Position numbers and translations under genes: made by a program
Assembly: GCA_007922305.1 (NCBI GenBank)
Contig: ML677472.1
Location: 997,814-1,061,813 of the forward strand
Direction of reading: 5' to 3'
DNA length: 64,000 nt
Source of the DNA: Dermatemys mawii
Taxonomy: Eukaryota > Chordata > Testudines > Dermatemydidae
Shown here: positions 34,414-44,440 of the stretch, in pieces
Layout of the letters: each line of letters opens with the position of its first letter
Position numbering within the stretch: position 1 is the stretch's first letter
The notes under the pieces: model-generated
Seen by the model: the letters and a program-made list of their open reading frames with translations, nothing else
The model's database searches: none
What the model was told of the DNA's origin: nothing

Positions 34414-36191
34414 CCAAAAACTGCACACCTGACATCAGCCATACAGAACAAACGACTTTAATGGTGCATTTTGTAATAGAACTTAGTAAAAATGTCTCTG
34501 CAATGGTGACTATCAGAGAGTATTTTCTATAATTAATTGACATTGATGATACTACAGGAGCTGGTATAGCAAACATGCTTCTTAAAAAGCTAGAAGATAT
34601 GGAAATTGTGATATCTGACATGCGAGGTGAGGGTTACGATAATGGTGCCAACATGAGAGGAAAGAGCAGAGGACTGCAGACACAAAACTGAGAGTTAAAA
34701 CCTCGAGACTTTTTTTGTTCCATGAAGTTCTCATTTGTTGAACTTGGTGGTCAGTGATGCAGCATCAGCTTCTAGAAAGGCTGCTGAATTTTTAAATGTA
34801 ATTCAAAGTATCTACATATTTTTCTCTGCATCAATTCATCAATGACAAATTTTAATGCAACATCTGGGAATATCCTCTCTGACACTGAAACCACTGAGTG
34901 CCATACAATGGGAAAGTCAAATGGAGCTGATAAAGCCTATCAAACACCAAACTGGGAAGATAAATGATGCCATAGTTGCCATTATGAAGGATAATGCTAT
35001 GACAGGAACTGTTTGTGGGACAACAATGGCAGAGGGAAATGAAATCACCAGAAACATACATAACTTCACATTTCTGTGTGGGTTAGTGTTGTCGCATGAC
35101 ATACTGTTTGAAATCCATGTTGTAAGCAAGAGACTCCAAGTTGTTGACCTTGATATCTCTGGAGCAATGGAACAACTGGACAAAGCAAAGTCATACCTAC
35201 AGTCTTACCAGTCAGATGAGAGATTTCAAAATGTTCTGAAGAATGCACAGAAGTTGGCAGAGGAACTTCACACTGAAGCTATTTTCTCACCCATTCAAGA
35301 ATACGAGAGTCACCAAAGAAGACAATATTTTGATTACGAGGCACAGGATAAACTCATAAGAGACCCCAAACAATAATTCAAAGTTGAATTTTTTATCTAG
35401 GTGCTAGATCGTGCAATAAAGACAGTTGACAAATGGTTCATGCAGCTCAAGGAACACAGCGGTGTACTTGGGATGTTGTATGATATTCCAAAACTCCTCG
35501 CTATACCTGAAGAAGACCTACACCAGTAATGCAGGGCACTAGAGACAGTGTTGACACATGATGACATGCGTGATATTGATGCGAGTGATTTAGGTGATGA
35601 ACTGGAAGTCCTTTCAAGATACGTTTTAGCAGGATCAACTCCAAAGGCTGTTTTGGAATATAGGTGGACAAATAAGATGACCACCCTCTTGCCAAATGCT
35701 TTTGTTGCTCTGGGCATACTTCTAACACTTCCTGTAGCAGTTGCCAAGCTGAAGTTAATAAAAACACATCTACGCTCCACAATGACAGAGGAGAGGCTGT
35801 TCGGCCTTGCAACCATCTCAACAGAGCATGAGCTGGCCCAGACTGTGGACCTTCAGGAAGCAGTTCAAATCTTTGCAGCCAAGAAGGCACGGAAAGCACC
35901 ACTTTGATTATTCAAACAGGTAAAAATACCAGTGTTTACTATGCAGATAAGAAAAGTTACATTTGCTATTCAGGTGTTTGAAAGTTAAGTGTTACTTAAA
36001 ATTTTTGAATGAGGCAATTTAAATTGTTAGTTCTCCTTTATTGGGGTAGGTACAAAAGCAGTACTATGAGAGGAGTAGAACAGGAAGAAGGCAGAATTGA
36101 GAACTTTCAAAGTTTTGGCCCAAGCGAATGGGAATGTGGGCAACATTTGAGCTCCCCACCTCAGGGGCCAAAATGTTATTGAATGGCCCTG
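34414..36191 (+). mobile_element. hAT transposon relic, ZMYM1-like family, copy 2 (3' part)
   Basis: Homology with copy 1 begins mid-gene (CTGCACACCTGACATCAGCC, as at 18619). The 3' end is present: read inward from 36191 it is CAGGGCCATTCAATAACATT. The family 3' UTR (about 35910-36190) includes TTATTGGGGTAGGTACAAAAG. The 5' half is missing. Confidence 0.8.
34855..35907 (+). pseudogene. hAT transposase C-terminal relic, copy 2
   Basis: Plus-strand open frames 34855-35376 (173 codons) and 35548-35907 (119 codons) encode the C-terminal half of a ZMYM1-like hAT transposase. Visible are MELIKPIKHQTGKINDAI, RNIHNFTFLCGLVLSHDILF and the C-terminal dimerisation region near LPVAVAKLKLIKTHLRSTM, TEERLFGLA. 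Relative to functional relatives the E-(R/H)-S-F-S residues before KLKLIK are deleted. A stop at 35374-35376 and a TAA at 35527-35529 break the frame. The segment 34855-35376 is nearly the same as 19050-19562. Confidence 0.85.
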
Positions 36192-37873
36192 CTGTAAGAG
36201 CCCAATGTTGTGAGTTGTCTCCTGGTTCATGAGCATCAGGGTAATGTGTGGGCTGTACAGTGTGTGAGGATGTGCAGTGCAGGGCCAGGGGTACTTGGGA
36301 TTGTCCTTTCTCTGTGGGCAATAACTGCTTCTGGACCTGTAGCTCAATTAAGTGCCAGTACCTGTGAGTGAGCCAGACTGACCCCATGGGACCAGCTGCT
36401 GCTGCAGTCTCTGGCCACCAGAGGGTCTTTCCTTTTAATTGGATCCAGTTTAGAAGTATAGTTACTTCTGCCATGCCATCCACTTGCCTGTTCCTGCTCT
36501 CTGGTTCTCTCTCTCCAGTCTCCATCCTCCTTCAGTCACCTGGAGTGATCATCCTCTTTTCTTTCTTTGACTATCCCTTTCTTCTGGTTATCCTTCTCTT
36601 TCTCAGTTTTCTCTCCAGCCTTTTTCCTTCCTCTTCACTATCTCCCCCGACCCCAGCCCTTCTCACCTTTCTGTTCCTCTGCCCCATTTTGCTGCCTTCT
36701 CATCTCATCCCTTTCCTCCTGTCTCCCTTACACACTCTCCCCGTCTCTCTCCCTGCCCCCGTGGTGATTCATACCACGGCTGTGCAGTGCAGCTCCCCGG
36801 CGTTGGCTGGGCCCAGCCCGCACAGTGCTGCAGCTTGATTAGCAAATGAGCTTGGGAGATGGGATGCTCAGGACAGATGGAAGCGTGTGACAAGCAGCAT
36901 CTCCTTCCCTCGCTCAGTGGGCGGAGGGTGCGTGAGCCTGCCCCCCTCCTCCCCTTGAGGTGCTGCTTGTGACTATGTGTGTATGGAGGGGGCTGCATTG
37001 CCCGGGTTCTGACCTCCGGTCACTTGCCCCGCCCTATTTCACTTGCTCTTCAGTGCCTCTCTCTGTTCCCCCCTCCCTGCTCCGTCTCTCTCCCTGGCCT
37101 CCGCCAATCTCCCCACCCCCCACCTTCAGCGCCTCTTAGCCCCAGTTCACTGAGCTTGTCAGGATGTTCTCAGTGTAACTGCTCGCTCCACATTTACTCC
37201 CGATGCGTGACGACTTGGCCTCTCCAGCCAGCTGCCCTGCTCCTCTCCCTCGCTGCCTCTGTCCGTCTGTGTCTGACACCTTCAAAATGGCCCCGTCCCT
37301 GGGAGCTCTCCCTTTCCATTGCTCCCTTTGTCTTCTGTTGGGAACGCGAATTGATCCTTCCAGCGCTCATCACTTCCTCGCCTGCCTCCCGCCCTCTCAG
37401 CCTGGTCCCAGAGCCAGGCAGCCTCTCCAGCCCAGCTGCCACCGGGTGGGTGTGTGAGGACGGCGCGTTCAGCATCGTGCGGGCTCCTTGCTCCCTTTTC
37501 CCTGCCTCCTGCAGACGCGGTGCGGACTCAGCCAATGGCAGCCCCGCGCTTGGGACCTGAGCTGTTTACCCAATCTCAGCCCTCCTCCTCCTCCTCTTCT
37601 GAAGATCCTTGTAGCATCCAAGCNNNNNNNNNNGCCGGAGAGTCTGGCCCGGAGCATCTCCTGCCTGCCTCCCTACCTCTCCTCCGGGCTCTCTCCAGGG
37701 CGGGTAAGGCGCTCTCACCCCGGACCATGCCTCTCCGCCGACACAGGCTGGGCCACACTGGACATTCACCATAACTGGAGCTCCCACACCCCACCCACCT
37801 CCTACACCTTCGCCCACTTCCCTCCTCCTCTCTGCTGCGGCTGCTGCCTCCTCCGCGGGGACCTGCTAGAGTG
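36192..37873 (+). promoter_or_regulatory. FAM131B: Promoter and 5' UTR region of FAM131B
   Basis: Sequence becomes GC-rich and CpG-richer from about 36750, with pyrimidine-rich blocks, up to the start codon at 37874. This fits a CpG-type promoter and 5' UTR for the plus-strand gene. A 10-N assembly gap lies inside (37624-37633). Open frames in all six phases across this stretch are GC-driven. The exact transcription start and any upstream non-coding exon cannot be placed from sequence alone. Confidence 0.6.
37624..37633. other. Assembly gap (10 N)
   Basis: Ten ambiguous bases within the GC-rich 5' region. The length is probably a placeholder, so true sequence of unknown size may be missing. 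Confidence 0.95.
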
Positions 37874-37901
37874 ATGGGCTGCATAGGATCCAGGACTGTA
37901 G
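37874..37901 (+). CDS. FAM131B: FAM131B, first coding exon
   Basis: A 28-nt coding exon: ATG at 37874-37876, then codons for GCIGSRTV and one base, G, directly followed by gtaagg (37902). I recall that a FAM131B isoform begins MGCIGSRTVGNEV. The next codon, completed across the splice as GGN, would be that glycine. FAM131B is a poorly understood cytoplasmic/membrane-associated protein enriched in brain; a FAM131B-BRAF fusion is known in pilocytic astrocytoma. The N-terminus fits myristoylation (M-G-x-x-x-S, Gly2 and Ser6) with Cys3 as a palmitoylation candidate. Support also comes from position: the gene is head-to-head with ZYX, as in mammals. I did not find the next exon in the remaining 26 kb. 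The exon is too short for certainty by itself; the identification rests on the N-terminus, donor and synteny together. Confidence 0.75.
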
Positions 37902-38499
37902 GTAAGGAGCCGGGGAGGGTGGGGGGAAGGAGGCTGCAGGGAGCTGCTGCTGCTGCTCAAGTCTCCGGCAGCCTTTCCCTTCGCGTGTAGAGATCCTTCC
38001 GTGGCTGAAGGGGGATGGACAGGTAAAAGACTTTCCTCTGCCGGTCTCTCTCTCCCGGCCCCCAGTCTCTCAACGCCATTGGGTGTGCACGGTGCTTTAC
38101 AGATCTGAGTTCTTTGCTGGGTACCGTGCTCTCCCAGCAGCGGGGGAGAGCCCCCGCGGTGTGGCTGAGGGGATCCCGAGGTGCGGGCATGTTCCTGAGA
38201 GGAAGGAGGGCTCTGAGACCTGGATCAGGGGCCAGCCGCACCTTCTCTTCCTCCTAATGGGAGGGTTAGTGTTATGATCGGACTATCCATATCACTGCAG
38301 TGAGAGCTGCACATCTCTCCCCCCACCACCCCGGCTACCCACGCCTCTTCGGAGAATAACAACACCCAGAAAGTCCCTCCCACCGCACATACCAAGGCAG
38401 CCCCCTTCTGCTGTGCACCCACTTCGCAGCCTCTGTGACAACCCCCATCCTGCCAAGGGACCCCCTCACTAAACGCAGGCTTAGGCACATCGCCTCAGA

Positions 38500-38572
38500 A
38501 TAACACATCTCATATGACCTGAAGAAGAGCTCTGTGTAGCTCAAACGCTGGTCTCTTTCGCCAACAGAAGGT
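38500..38572 (-). mobile_element. Penelope-like element fragment
   Basis: CTGAAGAAGAGCTCTGTGTAG, CTCAAACGCTGGTCTCTTTC and CCAACAGAAG match the common reptile Penelope-like end, in the opposite orientation to its first part at 46983. A short G-run follows (38575-38586). Confidence 0.65.
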
Positions 38573-38895
38573 GTGGGGGGGGGGGGAAGGTCGTCTATTA
38601 ACAGATACGACCTCACCCACCTTATCTCTCACACATCCCCTGGGACACTGTCCACCTATCCACATCTGCAGCCCACACTCTCACACACCACTCCCAAGGA
38701 GTATATGTCACACACCCACCTCATCCAGCTGACCAGTATCTCCCACCCAAAACCTTTCTCAAACTACATAAACCCTGCAACCCCCTGAGAGCAGAACCAA
38801 TCAACTATAGAGGGCATTGAATCACTTCCCCCAAAAAGCACGTTCAGGGAAGACTTTTTAAAAGATGTGTTTCTCTCCCTATGACACCTGTGCCT

Positions 38896-39015
38896 AGAGT
38901 GACCAGACAGCTAGTGTAAAAAATTGGGACAGGGTGAGTGTGTGTGTGGGGGAGGGATAATAGGAGTCCCAAATATCGGGACTGTCCTTATAAAATCGGG
39001 ACATCTGGTCACCCT
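38896..39015. mobile_element. 120-bp MITE with 10-bp direct flanking repeats
   Basis: Ends AGAGTGACCAGACAG and CATCTGGTCACCCT are inverted repeats. ACCTGTGCCT occurs immediately on both sides (38886-38895 and 39016-39025). A second internal pairing (AAAAAATTGGGACAGG, TATAAAATCGGGAC) is direct rather than inverted. A 9-10 bp duplication would fit Mutator-like elements better than hAT. Confidence 0.8.
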
Positions 39016-39154
39016 ACCTGTGCCTGATTGGAGGATGAGAAACCCAGCTTTCCCCTGCTGCTGAGCACCTCCCTCTCTCTCTAGACATCCAGAGAACATC
39101 TTCTCACTGTGTCACCAATGTACCATCAGAGTAACAAGTATATGCCTTTACCTC

Positions 39155-39347
39155 TGCGGTTCTCAAACTTATGAGAACTGTGACCCATTTTTGCTTCCTC
39201 GTCAGCCGCGGTGTCCACCGAAAAGCCGCCAAATGCAGAAGTAATCAGTTCGGCGGCTTTTCAGCAGCGCCGGGAGCTCACGATCCCCCTGGGAGCGCTT
39301 GGCGACCCCCCCAGGCAGTCGCGACCCTTGGTTTGAGTACTGCTGCC
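39155..39347. mobile_element. hAT-type MITE, degraded
   Basis: GCGGTTCTCAAACTTATGAG at left and TTGGTTTGAGTACTGCTG at right, with AAAAGCCGCC motifs shared with the element at 24140-24463. The duplication is no longer clear. Confidence 0.6.
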
Positions 39348-40158
39348 TTACCTAAAGATTTCTACCCCACATCCACCTTTCCTCTCCCACCACATCCGTC
39401 CAGAAGACACTGTCCTCTCGAATACCTCACAACATCAGTGAGCACCAAACACTTCATCTAGGATACTTCTTACCCAGCATGATGGCACCTGGACCCTTTC
39501 TCTGTAGCAAGTCAGCCACACTGTCCTCCCTCATCCCTTATTCTCTCAGGCTGAGTGAGCACTGTGCTGAGGACATTATTTATCTATCCTGCCATGTTTC
39601 CATATCAGTGTGGTGTCTGAACTAAACATATCTGATCCCCTTCCCCCATCACACACCTCCCATCAGACAATAACAAACATCTTCAGTGACACCCACTCCC
39701 AGTTGGCTTGAACTGTATTGAGCTGTTCATCTTTACCAACACAATTTTTTTTTAAGCATAGGACTATGTTGTTATGACTGGAAGCCTGAATTCTGCATTG
39801 CAAAAAATCTGTGTAATTGGTCACCTGCATTTGCGGGTAACAATGTGTGGACATGACCATTTAGGTGACTAAATGTCCATCTGATCACCTGTTGATGGTA
39901 ACTAATTGCAATTTGCATGTGCAAGTGCACCTATACCATAACTTTTAAAAATATGGTCCATAATATCCCAAGGTGTTGTAGGACCTGTTGTAATATATTG
40001 ACTTTATATATGTGTGAGGGGCATTACCCTGTAGTTGTTGGGCCCACAAAGAAAATAAGAAATCTGCTAATAGTGTTAACTGAAGGAATTTGCATGTAGT
40101 TCATACGGTAGAGAGCTTTTTTGTGTTTTGGGAGCTGTAGAACCAGGAGTGGTGTGGG

Positions 40159-40159
40159 T

Positions 40160-40229
<70 letters not shown>
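40159..40229. repeat. (GT)n(GA)n compound microsatellite
   Basis: About 13 GT units followed by about 23 GA units without interruption. Confidence 0.95.
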
Positions 40230-40231
<2 letters not shown>

Positions 40232-40609
40232 AGCCTAGTAATTCTGTCTGATGCCTTCCACCTGTGCCCATGGTTCCCATCTCTGGCTCATCAGTGACCA
40301 TATCTCTCTAGAGTGCTGGGTCAGGGAGTTAGAGACTGTGCAGAGGTGGTGAGAAAAGTGGGGAAGTTTGTCTGGAGGAATTCTGCTGGGAGTGAAGAAT
40401 CCATGTTATCCAATCTTATAGGCTCCTATTATGAGGTTTCCTCAGGACTGAAGATGGCCTGTGTAGGAAATTAATGCCTTTAAATACCATGTCAGAGAAG
40501 TATAGGCCTCTTAGCTCCAAGACTTAGCCCATGACATGAAACGTGTCACTGAGACACTTTGATTAAAAAACTAGAACTATATAAAAGTAACGTGGCATAC
40601 ATTGGATGG

Positions 40610-41672
40610 ATTAAAAGCTGCCTACCTTTTAGGACTCAAATGTGATCAAGGAATCGTCATCGAGTATGTGTGAGTGTGTGTTTCTAGTGAGGTCCCGCTG
40701 GGATTTGTTCTTAGTTCTACACTATTTAACATCTTTATGAATGACCTGGAAGAAAACAGAGAAAACCATCACAGAAAAAGTTTGCAGATGACACAAAAAT
40801 TGGGGAAGTGGTAAATAATGAAGAGAACAGGTCACTGGCTCACTTAGTATGCTGCCTGCAAGCAAACAATATGCATTTTGATATGGCTAAATATAAATGT
40901 ATACACTGAGGAACAAAATACATAGACCAGGACTCTAATCAGGACTCTAATCAGGACTCTAATTTGGAAAGCATTGACTCTGAAAATGATTTGGGGGTCC
41001 TGGTTGATAATCAGCTGAACATACACTCTCAGTGCTACTCTATAGTCAAAAGGGTTAATGCAATCCTGGAGTGCATAAGCAGGGGAATCTCAAGTAGGAG
41101 TGGAGAGGTTATATATCCTCTGTACTTGTCATTGAAGTGACTGTTGCTGGACTATTGTGTCAAGTTCTGGTGCCCACAATTCAAGAAGAATGTTGATAAA
41201 TTGTAGAGGGTTCAGAGAAGAGCCATGAGAATGATTAAAGGATTGGACAACATCCTTTCAAGTGACAGACTCCAGGAGCTCATTCTATGTACTTAACAAA
41301 GAGAAGGTTAAGGGGTGAATTAATTACCATCTATAAGTATGTATATGGGGAATAAATATTTGATAATAGGCTCTTCAGTCTAGCATAGAAAGATATAACA
41401 TGATCCAATGATTGGAAGCTGAAACTAGAAATATTCAGACTGGAAATAAAGTATACATTTTTAACAGTGAGACCAATTAGCCAGTAGAACAATTTAACAA
41501 GAGTTATGGTGGGTTCTCCATCACTTACAATTTTTAAATCAGGATTGGATGTTTGTCTAAAAGATCTGCTCTAGGAATTTTTTCAGGGAAGTTCTATGGC
41601 CTGTGTTATACTAGAGGTCAGACTAGATGATCACAGTGGTTCCTTCTGGCCTTTGAATTTACGAATTTTGAT
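40610..41672 (+). mobile_element. CR1 LINE fragment, degenerate
   Basis: Plus-orientation CR1 ORF2 remnant: LFNIFMNDLEE-type codons near 40725, a TTTGCAGATGACACAAAAATT block (FADDTKI) near 40780, DLGVLV and QLNIHSQ near 40990-41030, CIS.GIS near 41080 and the tail GACTAGATGATCACAGTGG, TTCCTTCTGGCCTTTGAA at 41625-41660. Many indels. A triplet of AATCAGGACTCT units (40927-40960) has expanded inside it. Confidence 0.8.
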
Positions 41673-41934
41673 AGCCTGTTTCTTGCAGAATTGATTTAAT
41701 ATAGGGTCTACGTGTTCCATCACTCAAATCAAGTGGTTATGGGCTTAGAAGAGGGAGAAATGATACTGTACTGGTTGTATCTCTGAATCTGAATAGTTTT
41801 CAACTCAGGACTTTGGATTATGGAAATTAGTTATAGAAAAGATGTAGTAAATCACATTTAGTCCCTCATACACCACCACTGGATTTTTCTTTAGGATTGC
41901 TCCAGGGCTTTGCCCATTCCAATTTTAAGTAATC

Positions 41935-42069
41935 CAAGTGGTTTCTCCCACATAATTATTTCTTATTTGTATTACCATAGCACCTAGGAGCCTTAGTCAT
42001 GGCTCAGTAGCCCCATTGTGCTAGGTGCTGTACAAACCCTGAATAAAAAACAACAACAACTGTTCCTGT
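41935..42069 (+). repeat. Interspersed repeat, left part (split by a hAT insertion)
   Basis: Contains TATTACCATAGCACCTAGGA, GCCTTAGTCATGGCTCAG and GTGCTAGGTGCTGTACAAAC. The consensus continues ..GACGGTCCCTGCCC..AGAGCTTACAATC. That continuation appears only beyond the hAT element (GTTCCTGTACTATGAGG, TTTACAATTTC at 45154-45185), so the repeat was split. Further copies lie at 45576-45695 and 54690 onward. Class uncertain. Confidence 0.65.
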
Positions 42070-42589
42070 CGGGGTGGATTTGATTTAAATAAAATTGATT
42101 TAAATCATGATTTAAATAACTGGTTAGGAAGATTTGATTTAATTATGGATTTCTACATAAAAGTGCATTCTTGTTGGTTGTTATAACCTTCATACATATT
42201 CCTTACAACTTGGAGATAGATGGAGGTTTCATTTTTAGAAGGCACACGCTATACATTTTTAAGTGATTTATTTTGAAAACTTTTACAGATTAGTTTTACA
42301 GCTATATCAGAAAATGAATGATTGTTTGGTTACTTCATTTACCAAAGGAAATTGAATCAGATATTTATGAACTCACTGGGAGTAAACTATCTCCAATTCA
42401 ACAGGTTAATCATTAATATTTGGAGGATTTTCTTGCCAGGCTATATTAGGAGGAGAACATCACCAAACAGACATATAAATTGTTTTATTTAACTAAAACA
42501 ACTACATTATGTATTCTGGATTTTTTTCAACAGCAAGCATATAATATTTTAACAAAATAAGCGTATAATTTTTTTAATTTAGTTAAACA

Positions 42590-42798
42590 TTCAAATTGCC
42601 ACACGAGCCCTGCCGCTGCTACCCCATGGCTCCGGCAGTGGGGCTCTGACAGCAATTTAAAGAGCCCAGGGCTCCAGCTGCTGCTGGGAGTCCCAGACCC
42701 TTTAAATTGCCACCTGGGAAAGCTGGTCCACTCCGGTACAGCACACCAGCTCTTGCTGGTACACTGTACCAGGGTGTACTGACTTACTTGCACCTCTG
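42590..42798. mobile_element. Nested MITE fragment inside the hAT element
   Basis: Its right end, read inward, is CAGAGGTGCAAGTAAGTCAG followed by TACACCCTGG. This is the same family as the element at 47066-47692 (CAGGGCTGCAAGTAG). The interior has CAGGGCTCC and CTTTAAATTGCC repeats in both orientations. The left end is missing. Confidence 0.6.
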
Positions 42799-42828
42799 CC
42801 TTTATTTCTGGAACACTGAAGGCTTTGG

Positions 42829-44440
42829 CTAGGAGGTCATCAAATGAGCACTGCAACCATATGATATTAGCTTGGGATTCTCTTCTAAATATCTTTTTCT
42901 CATCTTGGATACATTTGCAGAATTGTCTGTGTCCAAGCTGCATAACAGACACTTGAATTTTTTTTCACAGTTTGTTATAGCTTTTACTGCTACTTGTAAG
43001 TATTCTGCTGTGTGTGCATTTCCTGATGTATCAATTGTTTCTGTAAGGAAGACATTCACTTCTTCTGTTCTCACACAAGCGCATACAACAGGATCATAGT
43101 GGACATGGTTCCATCCATCAAGACTCAAGTTAACATTTTTATGCTCTAGACCTTTTGCACACTGCTCAATGTCTCTTTCATACACTTTATCCAGCAATTT
43201 GCCTGTGACATCTGCTCTGTTGAGTGGACACTATCCTGGTCTTAATGACTGAACCATATTATTGAAGTTTGGGTTCTCAATCATGTAGAAAGGAGAGTTT
43301 ATTGCATAAACAAGCCAGGCAATTTTTTCATCAACTGCCCCTTTTTTTAATCTGCTGGTTCTTATCACAAAGTTATCTATGGTTGTTTTTGGATGATGGA
43401 GATTTTTTTTTCTTTTTGCTACAGGTGATATACTGTGGCTATGTGACATACATTATGTGACTAAAACACTATTATTGGGAGATAAGTCTGAAACTATAAA
43501 AAATGATGGTGATCTTGAAGGTGGATAGTCTTCAGAATCCTGTATGTTGAGGATGGATTCTCCTAAACAAAATAAGTCAGTGCAGTTATTTAATTATTAT
43601 TACCATACTGCTCATTTAGTATTGCTCATTGCATTCACTGACACTCAGTACTACTTTAAAGGTGAAATTGTAAAAGGAAGATCTGCCTATTTCAGCTTCT
43701 TCTTTTTTCTTTTTTATCACAACTGCATCTGATAGTACCATAGAGCAGGGATTCCCAAACTTGGTTTGTGGCTTGTTCAGGGTAAGCCCCTGGCAGGCCG
43801 CGAGACACTTTGTTTACGTAAGCGTCCACAGGTGCGGGCTCTCGCAGCTCCCAGTGGCTATGGTTTGCTGTTCCCAGCCAATGGGAGCTGTGGGAAGCAG
43901 CGCGGGCCGGGGCACTGCTTCCCGCAACTCCCATTGGCCGGGAACAGCGAACCACGGCCACTGGGAGCTGCGAGTGGCCATACCTGTGGATGCGCCGCTG
44001 AACAGTGTCTCGCGGCCTACCAGGGGCTTACCCTGAACAAGCTGTGAACCAAGTTTGGGAACCCCTGTCATAGAGTAACAACTATATTTTTTGATCAAAC
44101 ATGAGAATTCAAGAATAGTCCAGAAGGAAGACAGGCAGTCCTTAAGAAAGAAGTATGAAATAAAAAAGTTTGCCAGCCTGAAGATACTGCATGTTTCTTT
44201 CATCATCTTCAATACAGCTGCCTCTTGAGAAGGGACACTTCTCATGATGTTGTTTCATTCTTGCATTTCTTTGTTGCACTGTCTGAAGTTTGCACGCATG
44301 CCTGTCTTACCCAGAGGGAGAGGAACTTCATTAAAATATTCCCAAACTGGGTCTCTTTTACAGCCTGCTGCAATTACAAGTTTTCCTTTCTAGTGAGAGA
44401 ATGGTTTGGTAGATCTCAACTCAATGAAGGCTACACTCAG
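42829..44440 (-). pseudogene. hAT transposase with BED finger and DUF659 region, relic
   Basis: Read on minus: a BED zinc-finger segment at about 44410-44245 (DPVWEYFNEVPLPLGKTGMR, then RQCNKEMQ; the first zinc-ligand cysteine appears as phenylalanine and a frameshift follows). Next is a frame at 43449-43231 starting MSHSHSISPVAKRKK. A single TAG (43230-43228) separates it from 43197-42829, in the same frame, with LDKVYERDIEQCAKGLEHK, LSLDGWNHVHYDP and the RNase H-like LDTDNSANV, ending SYGCSAHLM, the usual DUF659/hAT pattern. A frameshift follows and a MITE cuts off the rest; the C-terminal dimerisation region is missing. The protein would have catalysed transposition; this copy cannot. Confidence 0.85.
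43746..44067. mobile_element. Palindromic hAT-type MITE nested in the BED hAT
   Basis: A 322-bp element with ends CAGGGATTCCCAAACTTGG and CCAAGTTTGGGAACCCCTG. Flanks CCATAGAG (43738-43745) and TCATAGAG (44068-44075) match 7 of 8. The whole interior is nearly self-complementary (GTAAGCCCCTGGCAGGCC versus GGCCTACCAGGGGCTTAC), so a long hairpin is possible. A second copy is at 53609-53932. Confidence 0.92.

Noticed and set aside
36368..37884. Several long open frames on both strands in the FAM131B 5' region
   Set aside because: GC- and C-rich DNA has few stops in all frames. The frames lack domains, and several run through the N gap.
43761..44245. Open frames of 91-143 codons at 43.8-44.2 kb
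   Set aside because: These are readings through a palindromic MITE, mirrored at 53.6-54.0 kb.
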